Assembly (NCBI RefSeq): GCF_004123805.1
Contig: NZ_RWJX01000003.1
Span: 62,001-126,000, forward strand
DNA: 64,000 nucleotides
Origin: Cellulomonas endophytica
GTDB taxonomy: Bacteria > Actinomycetota > Actinomycetes > Actinomycetales > Cellulomonadaceae
Direction of reading: 5' to 3'
A program made the translations under genes and the position numbers. The notes below the pieces were generated by a model that worked only from the letters and a program-made list of their open reading frames with translations, had not been told where the DNA came from and made no database searches. Below, one piece after another: positions 16,555-25,553 of the stretch; position 1 is the stretch's first letter; the number at the start of each line of letters is the position of its first letter.

Positions 16555-17901
16555 TCAGCCGAGCGTCCGGGTGAGGAGCCTGTCCGCCTCGGCGGCGGCC
16601 GCCGCCGGGTCGGTGCCGGTCGCGATCTGCTGGAAGAAGTCCTCCAGGATGCGGTCGCCCTCCACGTCGGCCCACTTCTCGGCCGGCGGGGTGGGCTTCG
16701 CGTCGAGCGCCGCCGCCACGGCCGCGGCCGCGTACGGGTCGTCGCCCAGGGCGTCGACGAACGTGGTGTTCCCGGGGATGAGCCCGTTCTCCGCGAGCAT
16801 CGTCTGGTACTCGTCGTCGAAGACGATGCGCAGCAGGTCCTGGGCGAGGTCCTGGTGCTGCGAGAGCGCCGGGACGGCGATGCTGGACCCGCCCCCGAAG
16901 ACGGTCGCGGGCGTGCCCTCCTGCGGACCGGGGAGCGGGAAGACCCCCGTCTTCTCCTCGTTGCAGGCCTGCTGCTCGGCGAGCAGCGCCTTCGCCTCCT
17001 CCGACTCGTCGTCGGCGGCGACCCCCTGGTTGCACTCCGGCAGGTCGATGCTCCACCGCGCCCACGTCGGCGCGGAGAACATGGCGGCCTGGCCGTTGTT
17101 GAAGGGCACCCACGGCTCCTCGGAGTCCGCGTCCCTCGGGGCGCTCGTGCCCTCGGCGAAGAGCCGCTGCACCTGCGCCAGCCCGGCCTGGGCCTCGGGC
17201 TCCGCCAGCGCGCCGCGCCAGGTGCCGCCCTCCTGCACCGCGAGGTCGCCGCCGCTGCTGAAGACCCAGGCGATGCCGTTGTACCAGTCCTGCCCCGGGA
17301 ACCAGAACCCGCTGTAGCCCTCCTCGCCGGACGGGTTGGCGGCCTGGAGCGCCACGGCGGCGTCCCCGAACTCCTCGAGCGTCCGCGGCACCTCGACCCC
17401 GGCCGCCGCGAAGTGGTCCTTGCGGTAGAAGACCGCGCGGGAGCCGGCGTAGTACGGCAGCGCGTACACGGACCCGTCCGCCGTGCCGGCCTCGACGAAG
17501 CCGGGCAGCAGGTCCTCGCCGCCCAGCTCCTCGGAGAGCTCCGTCAGGTCGGCGAAGGCGCCCGCGTAGGAGAACGTCGGCGCCTGGGTGTTGCCGATCT
17601 CGACGACGTCCGGGGTCTGGTCCTCCGACGCCAGGGCCGTCTGCAGCCGCGGGACGAGCCCGCTCCAGTCCTGCTCCTCGATGACGAGGCGGGTGCCGGG
17701 GTGCTCCGCCTCGAAGGTCTCGGTGAGGTGGTCGCGCAGGGCCTGGGGCGTGTCACCGCCCGCGAGCCACAGCGTGATCTCCTCGGCGCCGCCGGAGCTC
17801 TCCTCGGCCCCGGCCTCGCCGCTGCAGGCCGCGAGGGCGAGGAGCGCCGTCGCCCCTGCCCCCGCGAGGACGCGGCGGCGCTGCGTTCGTAGCATCGTCA
17901 T
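16555..17901 (-). CDS. sugar ABC transporter substrate-binding lipoprotein (CUT1)
   Basis: The product has 448 residues. The signal peptide has QRRRVLAGAGATALLALAAC, with the lipid-modified cysteine at C26. The mature protein begins EEITLWLAGGDTPQALRDHL and has the SBP_bac_1 pattern (GSVYALPYYAGSRAVFYRKD). ATG 17901 was preferred over ATG 17895 because AGGGGT lies at the right distance. Expected role: delivery of an N-acetylglucosamine oligomer or similar amino sugar to the permeases. It lies 83 bases after the ROK repressor gene on the same strand. Confidence 0.9.
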   Translation of the reverse strand: MTMLRTQRRRVLAGAGATALLALAACSGEAGAEESSGGAEEITLWLAGGDTPQALRDHLTETFEAEHPGTRLVIEEQDWSGLVPRLQTALASEDQTPDVVEIGNTQAPTFSYAGAFADLTELSEELGGEDLLPGFVEAGTADGSVYALPYYAGSRAVFYRKDHFAAAGVEVPRTLEEFGDAAVALQAANPSGEEGYSGFWFPGQDWYNGIAWVFSSGGDLAVQEGGTWRGALAEPEAQAGLAQVQRLFAEGTSAPRDADSEEPWVPFNNGQAAMFSAPTWARWSIDLPECNQGVAADDESEEAKALLAEQQACNEEKTGVFPLPGPQEGTPATVFGGGSSIAVPALSQHQDLAQDLLRIVFDDEYQTMLAENGLIPGNTTFVDALGDDPYAAAAVAAALDAKPTPPAEKWADVEGDRILEDFFQQIATGTDPAAAAAEADRLLTRTLG

Positions 17902-17976
17902 GTCGGTGACCCCTCTGGTGCTGTGGCGGTGCTGGCCGGCACCGCCGCCGGATGGTGATCGGACGGAGGACGGTCG

Positions 17977-18000
17977 GCTCGGGGTCACGAGACCCCGAGC
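17977..18000 (-). terminator. stem-loop overlapping the ROK repressor stop
   Basis: A perfect 10-bp stem GCTCGGGGTC/GACCCCGAGC with loop ACGA spans the end of the repressor gene and the start of the spacer before the binding-protein gene. It could uncouple repressor from transporter expression. No T-tract follows. Confidence 0.55.
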
Positions 18001-19136
18001 TGACCGGACAGCACGAGCACGGCGGCCCCCGCGAGGGCGCCGTGCTCGTCGAGCGTGGTCATCCGCAGGCGCAGGTCGCCGCCGATGACCGGCATGGTGC
18101 GGCTCCGCACGGTGGCCAGCGCGGCCTCCGTGAGGGGTCCCTCGAGGAGCTCCGCCGGACCGGCGAGCACCACCTCGGTGAGGTTCAGGGCCCCGAGCAC
18201 CGGGGCGAGGACGATGCCGAGCCGCCGGCCGACGGCCGCGAGCGCGGCACGGCGCTGCTCCGGCGGCAGGCCGGCGACCCGCTCCCGCAGCGCGGGCACG
18301 GACAGCACCGTCTCCAGGCACCCCGTGCGGCCGCAGGCGCAGGGCCGCGGCGCGCCGAGGGGGGCGTGCTCGTCGTCCCGCTCGTCGACGGCCGTGACGT
18401 GGCCGAGCTCCCCGGCCGCGTGCCGCTCCCCCTGCACGAGCCGGCCGTCGAGCACCGTGCCGACGCCGACGCCGAGCCCGACGGTCACGACCAGGAGCCC
18501 GTCCCCGCGGGCCCCGCCGTAGGTGAGCTCGCCGAGGGCGGCCGCGTTGGCGTCGTTCGCCACGTGCACGGGCAGGTCGAGGGCGGCGGCCAGCTCCGCC
18601 GCGAGCGGGACGTCCCGCCAGCCGCGGTTCGGCGCCTCGAGGACGCGGCCGGCGCCGTCGACGACGCCCGGGGAGGCGACGCCCACGCCGAGCACGGGGG
18701 CGGTCGCCGCGGCGACGAGGTCGCGGCACAGGTCGAGGAGCGCGTCCTGCGCGGCGGCGCCCACGAGCCCGTGCGCGGCCCGCGTGCGGCGCTCGAGCAC
18801 CGTGCCGGCGAGGTCCAGGACCGCGCCGCGGAGCTCGAGGTCGTCCGTGAGGTCGACCGCGACGATCTGGAACGCGCCCGTCCGCAGGCCCAGCAGGGTG
18901 GCCGGCTTGCCGACGCGGCCCTCGCTGGCGGCCGGGCCCAGCTCGCCGACGAGCCCCTCGTCGAGCAGCGTCCCGACCAGGTCGGACACCGTCACCCGGG
19001 TGAGGCCCGTGGCGCGGGCGAGGTCGGCGCGCGAGGCGGGCCCGTGGTGGAACAGCCGCTGCAGGACCATGGACCGGTGCTGCACCCGGGCGTGCTCCGG
19101 CAGCACCTTCGCAGTGGGCCGGAGCGTCGTCGTCAC
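17985..19136 (-). CDS. ROK-family transcriptional repressor (NagC/XylR type)
   Basis: The product has 383 residues. An N-terminal winged helix (about 27-70: LFHHGPASRADLARATGLTRVTVSDLV) precedes a ROK domain with HVANDANAAALGELTYGG and zinc motif CACGRTGCLE. Such proteins repress sugar-uptake genes until a sugar or sugar phosphate binds. GTG 19136 was chosen because an ATG one base upstream is followed directly by an in-frame stop. The start codon lies next to the inverted repeat at 19143-19161, consistent with self-repression and control of the divergent GH20 gene. Confidence 0.88.
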   Translation of the reverse strand: MTTTLRPTAKVLPEHARVQHRSMVLQRLFHHGPASRADLARATGLTRVTVSDLVGTLLDEGLVGELGPAASEGRVGKPATLLGLRTGAFQIVAVDLTDDLELRGAVLDLAGTVLERRTRAAHGLVGAAAQDALLDLCRDLVAAATAPVLGVGVASPGVVDGAGRVLEAPNRGWRDVPLAAELAAALDLPVHVANDANAAALGELTYGGARGDGLLVVTVGLGVGVGTVLDGRLVQGERHAAGELGHVTAVDERDDEHAPLGAPRPCACGRTGCLETVLSVPALRERVAGLPPEQRRAALAAVGRRLGIVLAPVLGALNLTEVVLAGPAELLEGPLTEAALATVRSRTMPVIGGDLRLRMTTLDEHGALAGAAVLVLSGQLGVS

Positions 19137-19142
19137 ATTTGT

Positions 19143-19161
19143 TAGTAGACCTGCCTTACTA
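19143..19161. promoter_or_regulatory. probable ROK repressor operator (TAGTA-N9-TACTA)
   Basis: An A+T-rich inverted repeat, TAGTA (19143-19147) and TACTA (19157-19161), stands out in very G+C-rich DNA, just before the ROK repressor start and 84 bases before the GH20 start. Operators of actinobacterial ROK repressors often have TTAGTA/TACTAA-like arms, so binding by the adjacent repressor is a reasonable inference. Confidence 0.6.
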
Positions 19162-19245
19162 TCTCGCGTCAAGACCTCCCCGCCGTCCCGCACCGGGGCG
19201 GGCGGAGCTCGCCGCCCGACGCCCACACCGCCGTGGAGGACCCCC

Positions 19246-20892
19246 GTGGCCGCACCGCCCACCCCGCTCCCGCTCGTCCCGGCCCCCGTCCGCGCGGTCC
19301 CCGGCCCCCCGGGGGCCGTCGTGCGGCTGGGGGCCGCCCCCGACGTCGACGCCGACCCCGGGGCCGAGCTCGCCGCCGCGCACCTGCGCCGGGTGCTCGC
19401 CGGCACGACGGGCGGCACCCGCACCGGTGCGCGGACCGGCGCACCGGGCGCCGCGGACGCCGACCCCGTGCGGGTGCGTCCGGCCCCCGTGCGGCTGCGC
19501 CTGGACGGGCCGCCGCCGGCGGGCGGCGTCCCCGGCACCCCCGTCCCCGGCACCCCCGTCCCGGGCGGCCCCGTCGCGGGCGCCTACCGCCTGACCGTGG
19601 CCGCCCCCGCCGACGGGACGGGGCCGGGCCACGTCGAGGTGCGCGCGGAGGACGCGGCGGGGCTCCTGCACGGGGTCGTCACGCTGGCCGCCCTGCTGCG
19701 ACCGGCCGCGAACGGGTGGGAGGTCGACCCCGTGACGGTCGAGGACGCGCCCCGCTTCGGCTGGCGGGGGCTGAGCCTCGACGTCGCGCGCAGCTTCCTG
19801 GCGCCGGAGGACGTGCGGCGGGTCGTGGACCTGCTGGTCGAGCTCAAGCTCAACGTGCTGCACCTGCACCTCACGGACGACCAGGGCTGGCGCCTCGAGG
19901 TCCCGTCGCGGCCGGCGCTCGTGGAGCGCTCGTCGGGCACGGCGGTCGACGGCGGCCGCCCGGGCGCGTACACGGTGGCCGAGTACGCGGACCTCGTCGC
20001 CTACGCCGGCGAGCGAGGCGTCGTCGTGGTCCCCGAGATCGACCTTCCCGGCCACGTGAACGCCGCCCTGCACGCGTACGGCGAGCTGTCCCCGGACGGC
20101 GAGCGCACGCAGGAGTACACCGGCATCGACGTCGGGTTCAGCCGCCTGCGGCCGGACCTGCCCGCCACGGAGCCGTTCCTCGTCGACGTGCTCGGGGACG
20201 TGGCCGCGCAGACCCCCGGGCCGTTCGTGCACATCGGCGGCGACGAGGTGCACGAGGCGCCGGCGGAGGAGTACGCCGCGGTCGTCGCCGTCGCGGCGCG
20301 GGAGGTGCGCCGGGCGGGCCGGACGCCGGTCGCGTGGCAGGAGGCCGCCGGGACGGACCTGGGCCCCGGCGCGGTCCTGCAGCTCTGGGACGTGCGGCTC
20401 GACCCGACGACGCTGCTGCGCGCCGCCGCCGACGGAGCGCACGTGGTGCTCTCCCCCGCGCCGCGGGTCTACCTCGACATGAAGTACGACGAGCGGACCG
20501 AGCTCGGCCTCTACTGGGCCGGGTACGTCGAGCTGCGGGACTCCTACGACTGGGAGCCGCTCGACCTCGTGGCCGGGCTGCCCGCCGACCGCGTGCTCGG
20601 GGTGGAGGCGGCGCTGTGGTCGGAGACGGTCCGGTCCCTCGACGACGTCATGCACCTGCTCCTGCCGCGGCTCGCGGCCGTCGCGGAGGTCGCGTGGTCG
20701 GCGGCGGAGGTGCGGGGCTGGGACGGGTTCGTCGCGCGCGTGGGCGCGCTGTCGCGGCGGTGGGACGCCGACGGACGGCGCTGGTACCGCTCGCCGCAGG
20801 GCGTCTGGCCGGCACCTCCCGGGGACGGTCACGCCCGCCCCGAGACACGCGTCACCCGAAGGGGTGAGCGCGAGGACCGGTCGGTGGTGTAG
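19246..20892 (+). CDS. GH20 beta-N-acetylhexosaminidase
   Basis: The product has 548 residues. A GH20b-type N-terminal domain (to about 165) has a proline/glycine-rich insert with a [14 protein letters not shown] repeat near 95-108. The catalytic TIM barrel follows, with [14 protein letters not shown] and the active-site pair D333-E334 in HIGGDEVHE. The GTG at 19246 has GGAGGA at 19234-19239. I see no signal peptide, so the enzyme is probably cytoplasmic and cleaves imported chitin-derived oligosaccharides, feeding the ROK kinase and NagB. It is transcribed away from the ROK repressor. Confidence 0.9.
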   Translation: MAAPPTPLPLVPAPVRAVPGPPGAVVRLGAAPDVDADPGAELAAAHLRRVLAGTTGGTRTGARTGAPGAADADPVRVRPAPVRLRLDGPPPAGGVPGTPVPGTPVPGGPVAGAYRLTVAAPADGTGPGHVEVRAEDAAGLLHGVVTLAALLRPAANGWEVDPVTVEDAPRFGWRGLSLDVARSFLAPEDVRRVVDLLVELKLNVLHLHLTDDQGWRLEVPSRPALVERSSGTAVDGGRPGAYTVAEYADLVAYAGERGVVVVPEIDLPGHVNAALHAYGELSPDGERTQEYTGIDVGFSRLRPDLPATEPFLVDVLGDVAAQTPGPFVHIGGDEVHEAPAEEYAAVVAVAAREVRRAGRTPVAWQEAAGTDLGPGAVLQLWDVRLDPTTLLRAAADGAHVVLSPAPRVYLDMKYDERTELGLYWAGYVELRDSYDWEPLDLVAGLPADRVLGVEAALWSETVRSLDDVMHLLLPRLAAVAEVAWSAAEVRGWDGFVARVGALSRRWDADGRRWYRSPQGVWPAPPGDGHARPETRVTRRGEREDRSVV

Positions 20893-20896
20893 CGTT
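20887..20896 (+). promoter_or_regulatory. putative promoter of the cold shock gene
   Basis: The decamer GTGTAGCGTT is identical to the one upstream of the DUF3073 gene and contains a -10-like TAGCGT. It overlaps the GH20 stop codon. It would leave a 5' leader of about 140 bases before the cold shock ATG, a length usual for cspA-type mRNAs whose leaders respond to temperature. No convincing -35 is visible. Confidence 0.35.
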
Positions 20897-21044
20897 CCCT
20901 GCGTTGCAGTGCACGTGTCGTTCGAAGGTCAGTCCCGACCGCCTCGGCGATCGGGTCAGCATGACTCCCCGAGCAGACGGACGAAGCATCGTGACGACCG
21001 GTGACGATCCCGTCGTCGGTCCGACCGCTCGAGAGGAGCACATA

Positions 21045-21248
21045 ATGGCCACCGGTACCGTGAAGTGGTTCAACGCCGAGAAGGGCTTCGGCTTCATCGC
21101 GCCGGACGACGGCAGCGCCGACGTCTTCGCCCACTACTCCGCCATCCAGTCGAGCGGCTACCGCTCGCTGGAGGAGAACCAGAAGGTCGAGTTCGAGGTC
21201 CAGCAGGGCCCCAAGGGCCTCCAGGCCGCGAACATCCGCCCGCTCTGA
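21045..21248 (+). CDS. cspA: cold shock protein (CspA family)
   Basis: The product has 67 residues and is a single OB-fold cold-shock domain. RNP1 is KGFGFI and RNP2 is VFAHYSAI; the usual VFVHF has A and Y here, as in many actinobacterial CspA proteins. It binds single-stranded RNA and acts as an RNA chaperone. The RBS AGAGGAG (21032-21038) fixes the ATG. Confidence 0.95.
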   Translation: MATGTVKWFNAEKGFGFIAPDDGSADVFAHYSAIQSSGYRSLEENQKVEFEVQQGPKGLQAANIRPL

Positions 21249-21262
21249 TCTCCTAGCGGCTG

Positions 21263-21300
21263 CGAAGGCCCCCCGGACCTCACGGTCCGGGGGGCCTTCG
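21263..21300 (+). terminator. terminator of the cold shock gene
   Basis: A perfect 17-bp stem (21263-21279 with 21284-21300) closes a TCAC loop 14 bases after the stop. It is one of the strongest hairpins in the window. Confidence 0.85.
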
Positions 21301-21362
21301 TGCGTGTCGGGGCGGTCCTCGGGCCCGGGTGCGCCGCCGGAGGACCGCTCCGCCCGGGCATG

Positions 21363-21400
21363 CGACGACGGCCCCGCACGCGCGTGCGGGGCCGTCGTCG
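21363..21400. terminator. palindromic terminator behind the GH3 gene
   Basis: Two 18-base arms (21363-21380 and 21383-21400) are exact reverse complements around a CG centre. It lies 9 bases beyond the GH3 stop on the minus strand and backs up the cold shock terminator on the plus strand. Confidence 0.75.
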
Positions 21401-21408
21401 TCCGGCGC

Positions 21409-23988
21409 TCAGGGCCCGGTGAGCGCCGCTCGCGCGTCCTGGGCCTGCGCGGTCAGGCGCGCGCGTGCCGCCTCGGTGAGGGTGCTGCCCGCGGGCGGGG
21501 ACGCCAGGCGCTCGACCAACCGCGTCAGCTGCTGCGCCGCTGCCGCGTCCTGGCCGCGGTCGAGGTGGCGCTGCGCCGCCGTGACGTTCTCCGCCAGGAG
21601 GAAGGCGAGCGGCCCGGCGACCGCCCGGTCCTCCCGCAGCGCCGCGAGGGCGGCCGCCAGCCCGCGGGTGCTGCGCACGGTGAACGACGCCGTGAGGTCC
21701 GCCTCCGACGAGCCGCCCACGGCGACCGTGTAGCGCCCGGCGGCGGTCGTCCACCGCTCGGTGACGTCGTCCCAGTGCTGCAGGGCGCGGTGCTCGGCGA
21801 GCTCGGCCTCGGTGAGCACGATCTCGACCCACCGCGACGCGCCCGGCTCGAGCGTCACCTCCTGCCACCCGACGAGCCGGGAGCCGGGGTCGCCGGCCGA
21901 CCCGGGCAGCGTGACGTAGGCCTGCGCGGTCTCCGTGCCGGCGCGCCCGCCGGTGTTCGTCAGGCGGAACCGCACGCGCAGCGCGCGGTCGCCGTCCGTG
22001 CTCCGCGGGGTGACCGTGAGGTCGTCGTAGGCGAAGCTCGTGTACGTGAGCCCGTGCCCGAAGGCGAAGAGCGGGTCGACGCCCCTCTCCTGGTACCACC
22101 GGTAGCCGACGGCGCGCCCCTCGGCGTAGTCGACCCGGCGGATCTCCTCCGAGCCCGCGGGGCGCTCGGTGCCGCCGTCCGCGAAGGTCCCGGGGTACTG
22201 CGCCGCCGAGCCGGCGGTGGGGGTGTCCGCGAGGAGGCGCGGGAAGGTCATGGGCAGCCGTCCGGACGGGGACACGTCGCCGAACAGCAGGCTCGCGATC
22301 GCCGGGCCGCCCTGCTCGCCGCCGTACCAGGCCTCGAGCACGGCGTCGACGTCGTCGACCCACGGCATCTCGACGGCGCTGCCCGTCTGCAGGACCACGA
22401 CCGTGTCGTCGTTGGCCGCCGCGACGGCGGCGACGAGCGCGTCCCCGCCGCCCTGCAGGTGCAGGTCGGACGCGTCGGCGAACTCCCCCAGGCGCTGGTG
22501 GCCGAGCACCACGGCGACGTCGGCCGCCGCCGCGGTGGCCGCCGCGGCCGCGAGGTCCTCGCCCGTGTCCACCACGACCGTCGCCCCCGCCTCCGCGGCC
22601 CGCGCCCGCAGGGCGTCCTCCGGCGTCACGAGGTCCTCGCACAGGAGGGTCCCGGCGCCGGTGAAGCGCCACGGCATGCTGCACACGTCGGCGGCGCCCA
22701 CGCCGCCCGTGCGCTCCGCCCGCGCCGTGGGGCCGATGAGGGCGACCGTCGCGCCCTCCGCGAGGTCCAGCGGCAGCACGCCGGTGTTCTTCAGCAGCAC
22801 GCTCCCCTCCTGCGCCGCCCGCAGCGCGACGGCCTTGTGCTCGGGCGTCGAGGCGTCGGTCGAGGGCACCGCGGGGAGCGGGTGGTCGAAGAGCCCGCCG
22901 GCGACGTACGAGCGGACCACCCGGGCCGCCGCCGCGTCGACCTGCGCCTCCGTGATCTGCCCGGCCGCCACAGCCGCGTCGAGCCGCTCGGGGGTGTACC
23001 AGACGGGCCGGTTGAGCTCCTGGTCGAGGCCGTTCACGAGCGAGGGCGCGGTGCTGTGGACGGCACCGAAGTCGGACACGACGTAGCCGTCGAAGCCCAG
23101 CTCGTCCTTGAGCAGCGTCGTGAGCAGGCTGTTCTCGCAGCCGTAGGCCCCGTTGACCTGGTTGTACGAGCACATGATGCTCGCGGGGTCGCTCCCGGCC
23201 AGCGCGATCTCGAACGGCAGGGCGTAGGTCTCGCGCAGCGTCCGCTCGTCGAGGTCGGAGGAGCTCCGCTGGCGGTCGAGCTCCTGCTCGTTCGCGACGA
23301 AGTGCTTGAGGTCCGCCAGCACCGGGCGCTCGGGGTCGCCGTCCTGCAGGCCGTTCACGCTCGACGCCGTCAGGAGCCCGGTGAGCAGCGGGTCCTCGCC
23401 GAAGTACTCCGCGGTGCGGCCGGACAGGGGCGTCCGTCCGCTCGCGAGGCCCGGGCCCAGGACCACGTTCTTGCCCGTGTCGAAGGCCTCCGCCGCCTGC
23501 GCGGCGGCCTTCTCCTGCGCCAGCCCGGTGTCCCAGGCCGACGCGAGTGCGATCGGCGCGGGGAAGGCCGTGACCCCCGGCGTGAAGCGGACGCCGTCCG
23601 GCCCGTCCGTGTAGACCACGCGCGGTGTGCACGGGACCTGCGCGGGGTAGGTGACGCCGCCGAACACCGTCTGCTCGGGGGCGTTGGCCGCCTGCTCCAC
23701 CAGCCACCGGTACTTCTGGTGCCGCGTGCTGGCGTCCAGCAGCAGGCGGGTCCGCTCGTCCGCGTCCAGGGTGGTGTCCATCCAGGGGCAGGCGTCCAGG
23801 TCGGCGGCCGCGGCCACGCGGGCGACGGCCGGGGACGGGGTGCCGCCGGCGGCCGGCAGCGCTCCCGCCCCGAGCGCGGTGGGCAGGAGCACCGCCAGCG
23901 CGACGCCGGGCGCCGCACGCCGGCGGGGCCGGTCCGTGCGGCGAGGTGGGGTGGGTGAGGGGGCGGGGTGGTGGGGTCGTCGGTGCAC
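21409..23988 (-). CDS. secreted GH3 beta-glucosidase-like enzyme with C-terminal FIMAH-like domain
   Basis: The product has 859 residues. A basic, proline-rich N-terminus with hydrophobic AAPGVALAVLLPTALGAGAL (about 25-44) is a signal peptide. The GH3 barrel carries the nucleophile D306 in YVVSDFGAV, and KHFVANEQE is the typical substrate-binding strand. The GH3 C-terminal and fibronectin III-like domains follow. The last ~75 residues (LAENVTAAQRHLDRGQ ... LTEAARARL) resemble the FIMAH domain of secreted glycosidases. GTG 23988 has AGAGG about 9 bases upstream. It is divergent from the sugar ABC operon and probably controlled by the same LacI repressor. Substrate (beta-glucoside, xyloside or other) is not determinable. 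Confidence 0.88.
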   Translation of the reverse strand: MHRRPHHPAPSPTPPRRTDRPRRRAAPGVALAVLLPTALGAGALPAAGGTPSPAVARVAAAADLDACPWMDTTLDADERTRLLLDASTRHQKYRWLVEQAANAPEQTVFGGVTYPAQVPCTPRVVYTDGPDGVRFTPGVTAFPAPIALASAWDTGLAQEKAAAQAAEAFDTGKNVVLGPGLASGRTPLSGRTAEYFGEDPLLTGLLTASSVNGLQDGDPERPVLADLKHFVANEQELDRQRSSSDLDERTLRETYALPFEIALAGSDPASIMCSYNQVNGAYGCENSLLTTLLKDELGFDGYVVSDFGAVHSTAPSLVNGLDQELNRPVWYTPERLDAAVAAGQITEAQVDAAAARVVRSYVAGGLFDHPLPAVPSTDASTPEHKAVALRAAQEGSVLLKNTGVLPLDLAEGATVALIGPTARAERTGGVGAADVCSMPWRFTGAGTLLCEDLVTPEDALRARAAEAGATVVVDTGEDLAAAAATAAAADVAVVLGHQRLGEFADASDLHLQGGGDALVAAVAAANDDTVVVLQTGSAVEMPWVDDVDAVLEAWYGGEQGGPAIASLLFGDVSPSGRLPMTFPRLLADTPTAGSAAQYPGTFADGGTERPAGSEEIRRVDYAEGRAVGYRWYQERGVDPLFAFGHGLTYTSFAYDDLTVTPRSTDGDRALRVRFRLTNTGGRAGTETAQAYVTLPGSAGDPGSRLVGWQEVTLEPGASRWVEIVLTEAELAEHRALQHWDDVTERWTTAAGRYTVAVGGSSEADLTASFTVRSTRGLAAALAALREDRAVAGPLAFLLAENVTAAQRHLDRGQDAAAAQQLTRLVERLASPPAGSTLTEAARARLTAQAQDARAALTGP

Positions 23989-24074
23989 GTCCGGGCCTCT
24001 CTGCCGGGATCGACCGACGGGCGCGCCGGCCCGCACGGGTGCACCACCCGGCCGGCTCGACGCCCTCGTCGATT

Positions 24075-24084
24075 GAAGCGCTTC
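24075..24084. promoter_or_regulatory. LacI-type operator 1
   Basis: GAAGCGCTTC is a perfect palindrome with the central CG typical of LacI-family operators. It lies 87 bases upstream of the GH3 start. An identical copy is exactly 100 bases away at 24175. Confidence 0.75.
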
Positions 24085-24141
24085 GTTGACGCGGCCCAGG
24101 GAACCACCGGCCCCGAGGGCCGTCAACAGCACCCGTCCCCC

Positions 24142-24184
24142 TTGACACGGCGCCAGTAGCGGCGCACAGTTCTTGAAGCGCTTC
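24142..24184 (+). promoter_or_regulatory. promoter of the sugar ABC operon with LacI-type operator 2
   Basis: A consensus -35 TTGACA (24142-24147) is followed after 17 bases by a weak -10 CACAGT (24165-24170) and immediately by GAAGCGCTTC (24175-24184), which would cover the transcription start. Repressor bound here would block initiation. Together with operator 1 it could form a loop across the divergent promoters. Confidence 0.7.
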
Positions 24185-24233
24185 ATTCGCACGGTCGCGA
24201 CGAGGCGTCCCGCTCACACTTCGAGGAGGAACT

Positions 24234-25547
24234 GTGACCCCCATCCGTCGCACCCCCCGGCGCACGATGCTCCTGCTGGCCACGGGCACCGTCGCCGCGC
24301 TCGGCGTCGCCGCCTGCTCCGGCCCCGCCGACGGCGGCAGCGCGTCCGCCGGGGCGGAGGCCGAGGAGTTCAAGTTCCTCGTGAACACCGAGAACACGAC
24401 GATCCCCGACCTGCTCACCTCGCTGTCCGAGGGCGCCTGCAGCGAGCAGGAGGCGGCGCTGCCGCTGTCCGTCGAGACGGTGCCGCAGACGCAGCTCGAC
24501 CAGCGGCTCCAGCTGCTGGCGGGCCAGGACGCGCTGCCCGCGATGTACGCGGCCGGCAACTCCCCCGCCCTGACGAAGGAGCTCGCGGAGAACGGCCAGG
24601 TGCTCGACTTCGAGCAGGCCCTGGCGGACCTCGGCAAGGAGGACGCCGTGCTGCCGGCGGCGAGGAGCACGATCGAGGCGCTCTACGGCGGTTTCAACGT
24701 CCTGCCCTTCCAGTACAACATCGAGGGCATCTGGTACAACGAGACGCTCTTCGCCGACAACGGGATCGAGCCGCCGGCCACCTGGGACGAGCTCGTGGCC
24801 GCGGCGCAGACGCTCAAGGACGCCGGCGTCGTGCCCTTCGCCGCGTCGGGCGAGCAGGGCTGGCCCATCACCCGCCTCATCAGCGGCTACCTCTTCCGCG
24901 ACCTCGGCCCCGACGCGCTGCAGAAGGTCGCCGACGGCGAGGCGGAGCTGACCGACCCGGAGTACGTGGCGGCGGCGCAGGCGGTGGCCGACCTCGGCGC
25001 CGCCGGGTTCTTCTCTGAGGGCGTCGGCTCCATCGACTACGACACGGCCTTCAACCAGTTCACCTCCGGCGACGCCGGCATGTTCTACATGGGCTCCTGG
25101 GCGCTCAGCACGTTCGCCGACCCCGAGGCGAACCCCATCGGCGCGGACGCCGTGGGCTTCATGCCCTTCCCGGCCGTCGAGGGCGGCGCCGGCGACGTCG
25201 ACGCGTACCCCTCCAACGTCGGTCTGCCCATGACCTTCTCCGCGAAGGCGTACGGCGCCGGGGTCGACGACTGGCTCGGCTGCCTCGCGGACAGCTACGG
25301 CGACGCCTCCCTCACGGAGGCGAACACCATCTCCGGCTTCGCCTCGACGGCGCAGATCGAGGACCCGCTCGCCCAGCAGGTCCAGGACACGATCGCCGCC
25401 TCGGACTCCTCCGTGCTGTGGTTCGAGGCGCTCTTCGGCACGCAGGCGACCACGACGAGCCAGACGAACGCGGCCCAGCTCCTCACGGGCGCGATCTCCG
25501 CCGAGGAGTTCATGTCCCTCGTCCAGGCCGACCTCGACGCCGAGTGA
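24234..25547 (+). CDS. sugar ABC transporter substrate-binding lipoprotein (CUT1)
   Basis: The product has 437 residues. The signal peptide ends in LGVAAC with C28. The mature protein has the SBP_bac_1 layout (PFQYNIEGIWYNETLFADNGI, AGMFYMGSWALSTFA). An unusually good RBS GAGGAGGA (24223-24230) sets the GTG. In context with GH3 and GH78 enzymes, it probably binds a rhamnosylated or glucosylated oligosaccharide. A stem-loop follows the stop before the permease genes. Confidence 0.9.
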   Translation: MTPIRRTPRRTMLLLATGTVAALGVAACSGPADGGSASAGAEAEEFKFLVNTENTTIPDLLTSLSEGACSEQEAALPLSVETVPQTQLDQRLQLLAGQDALPAMYAAGNSPALTKELAENGQVLDFEQALADLGKEDAVLPAARSTIEALYGGFNVLPFQYNIEGIWYNETLFADNGIEPPATWDELVAAAQTLKDAGVVPFAASGEQGWPITRLISGYLFRDLGPDALQKVADGEAELTDPEYVAAAQAVADLGAAGFFSEGVGSIDYDTAFNQFTSGDAGMFYMGSWALSTFADPEANPIGADAVGFMPFPAVEGGAGDVDAYPSNVGLPMTFSAKAYGAGVDDWLGCLADSYGDASLTEANTISGFASTAQIEDPLAQQVQDTIAASDSSVLWFEALFGTQATTTSQTNAAQLLTGAISAEEFMSLVQADLDAE

Positions 25548-25553
25548 CGCGCG

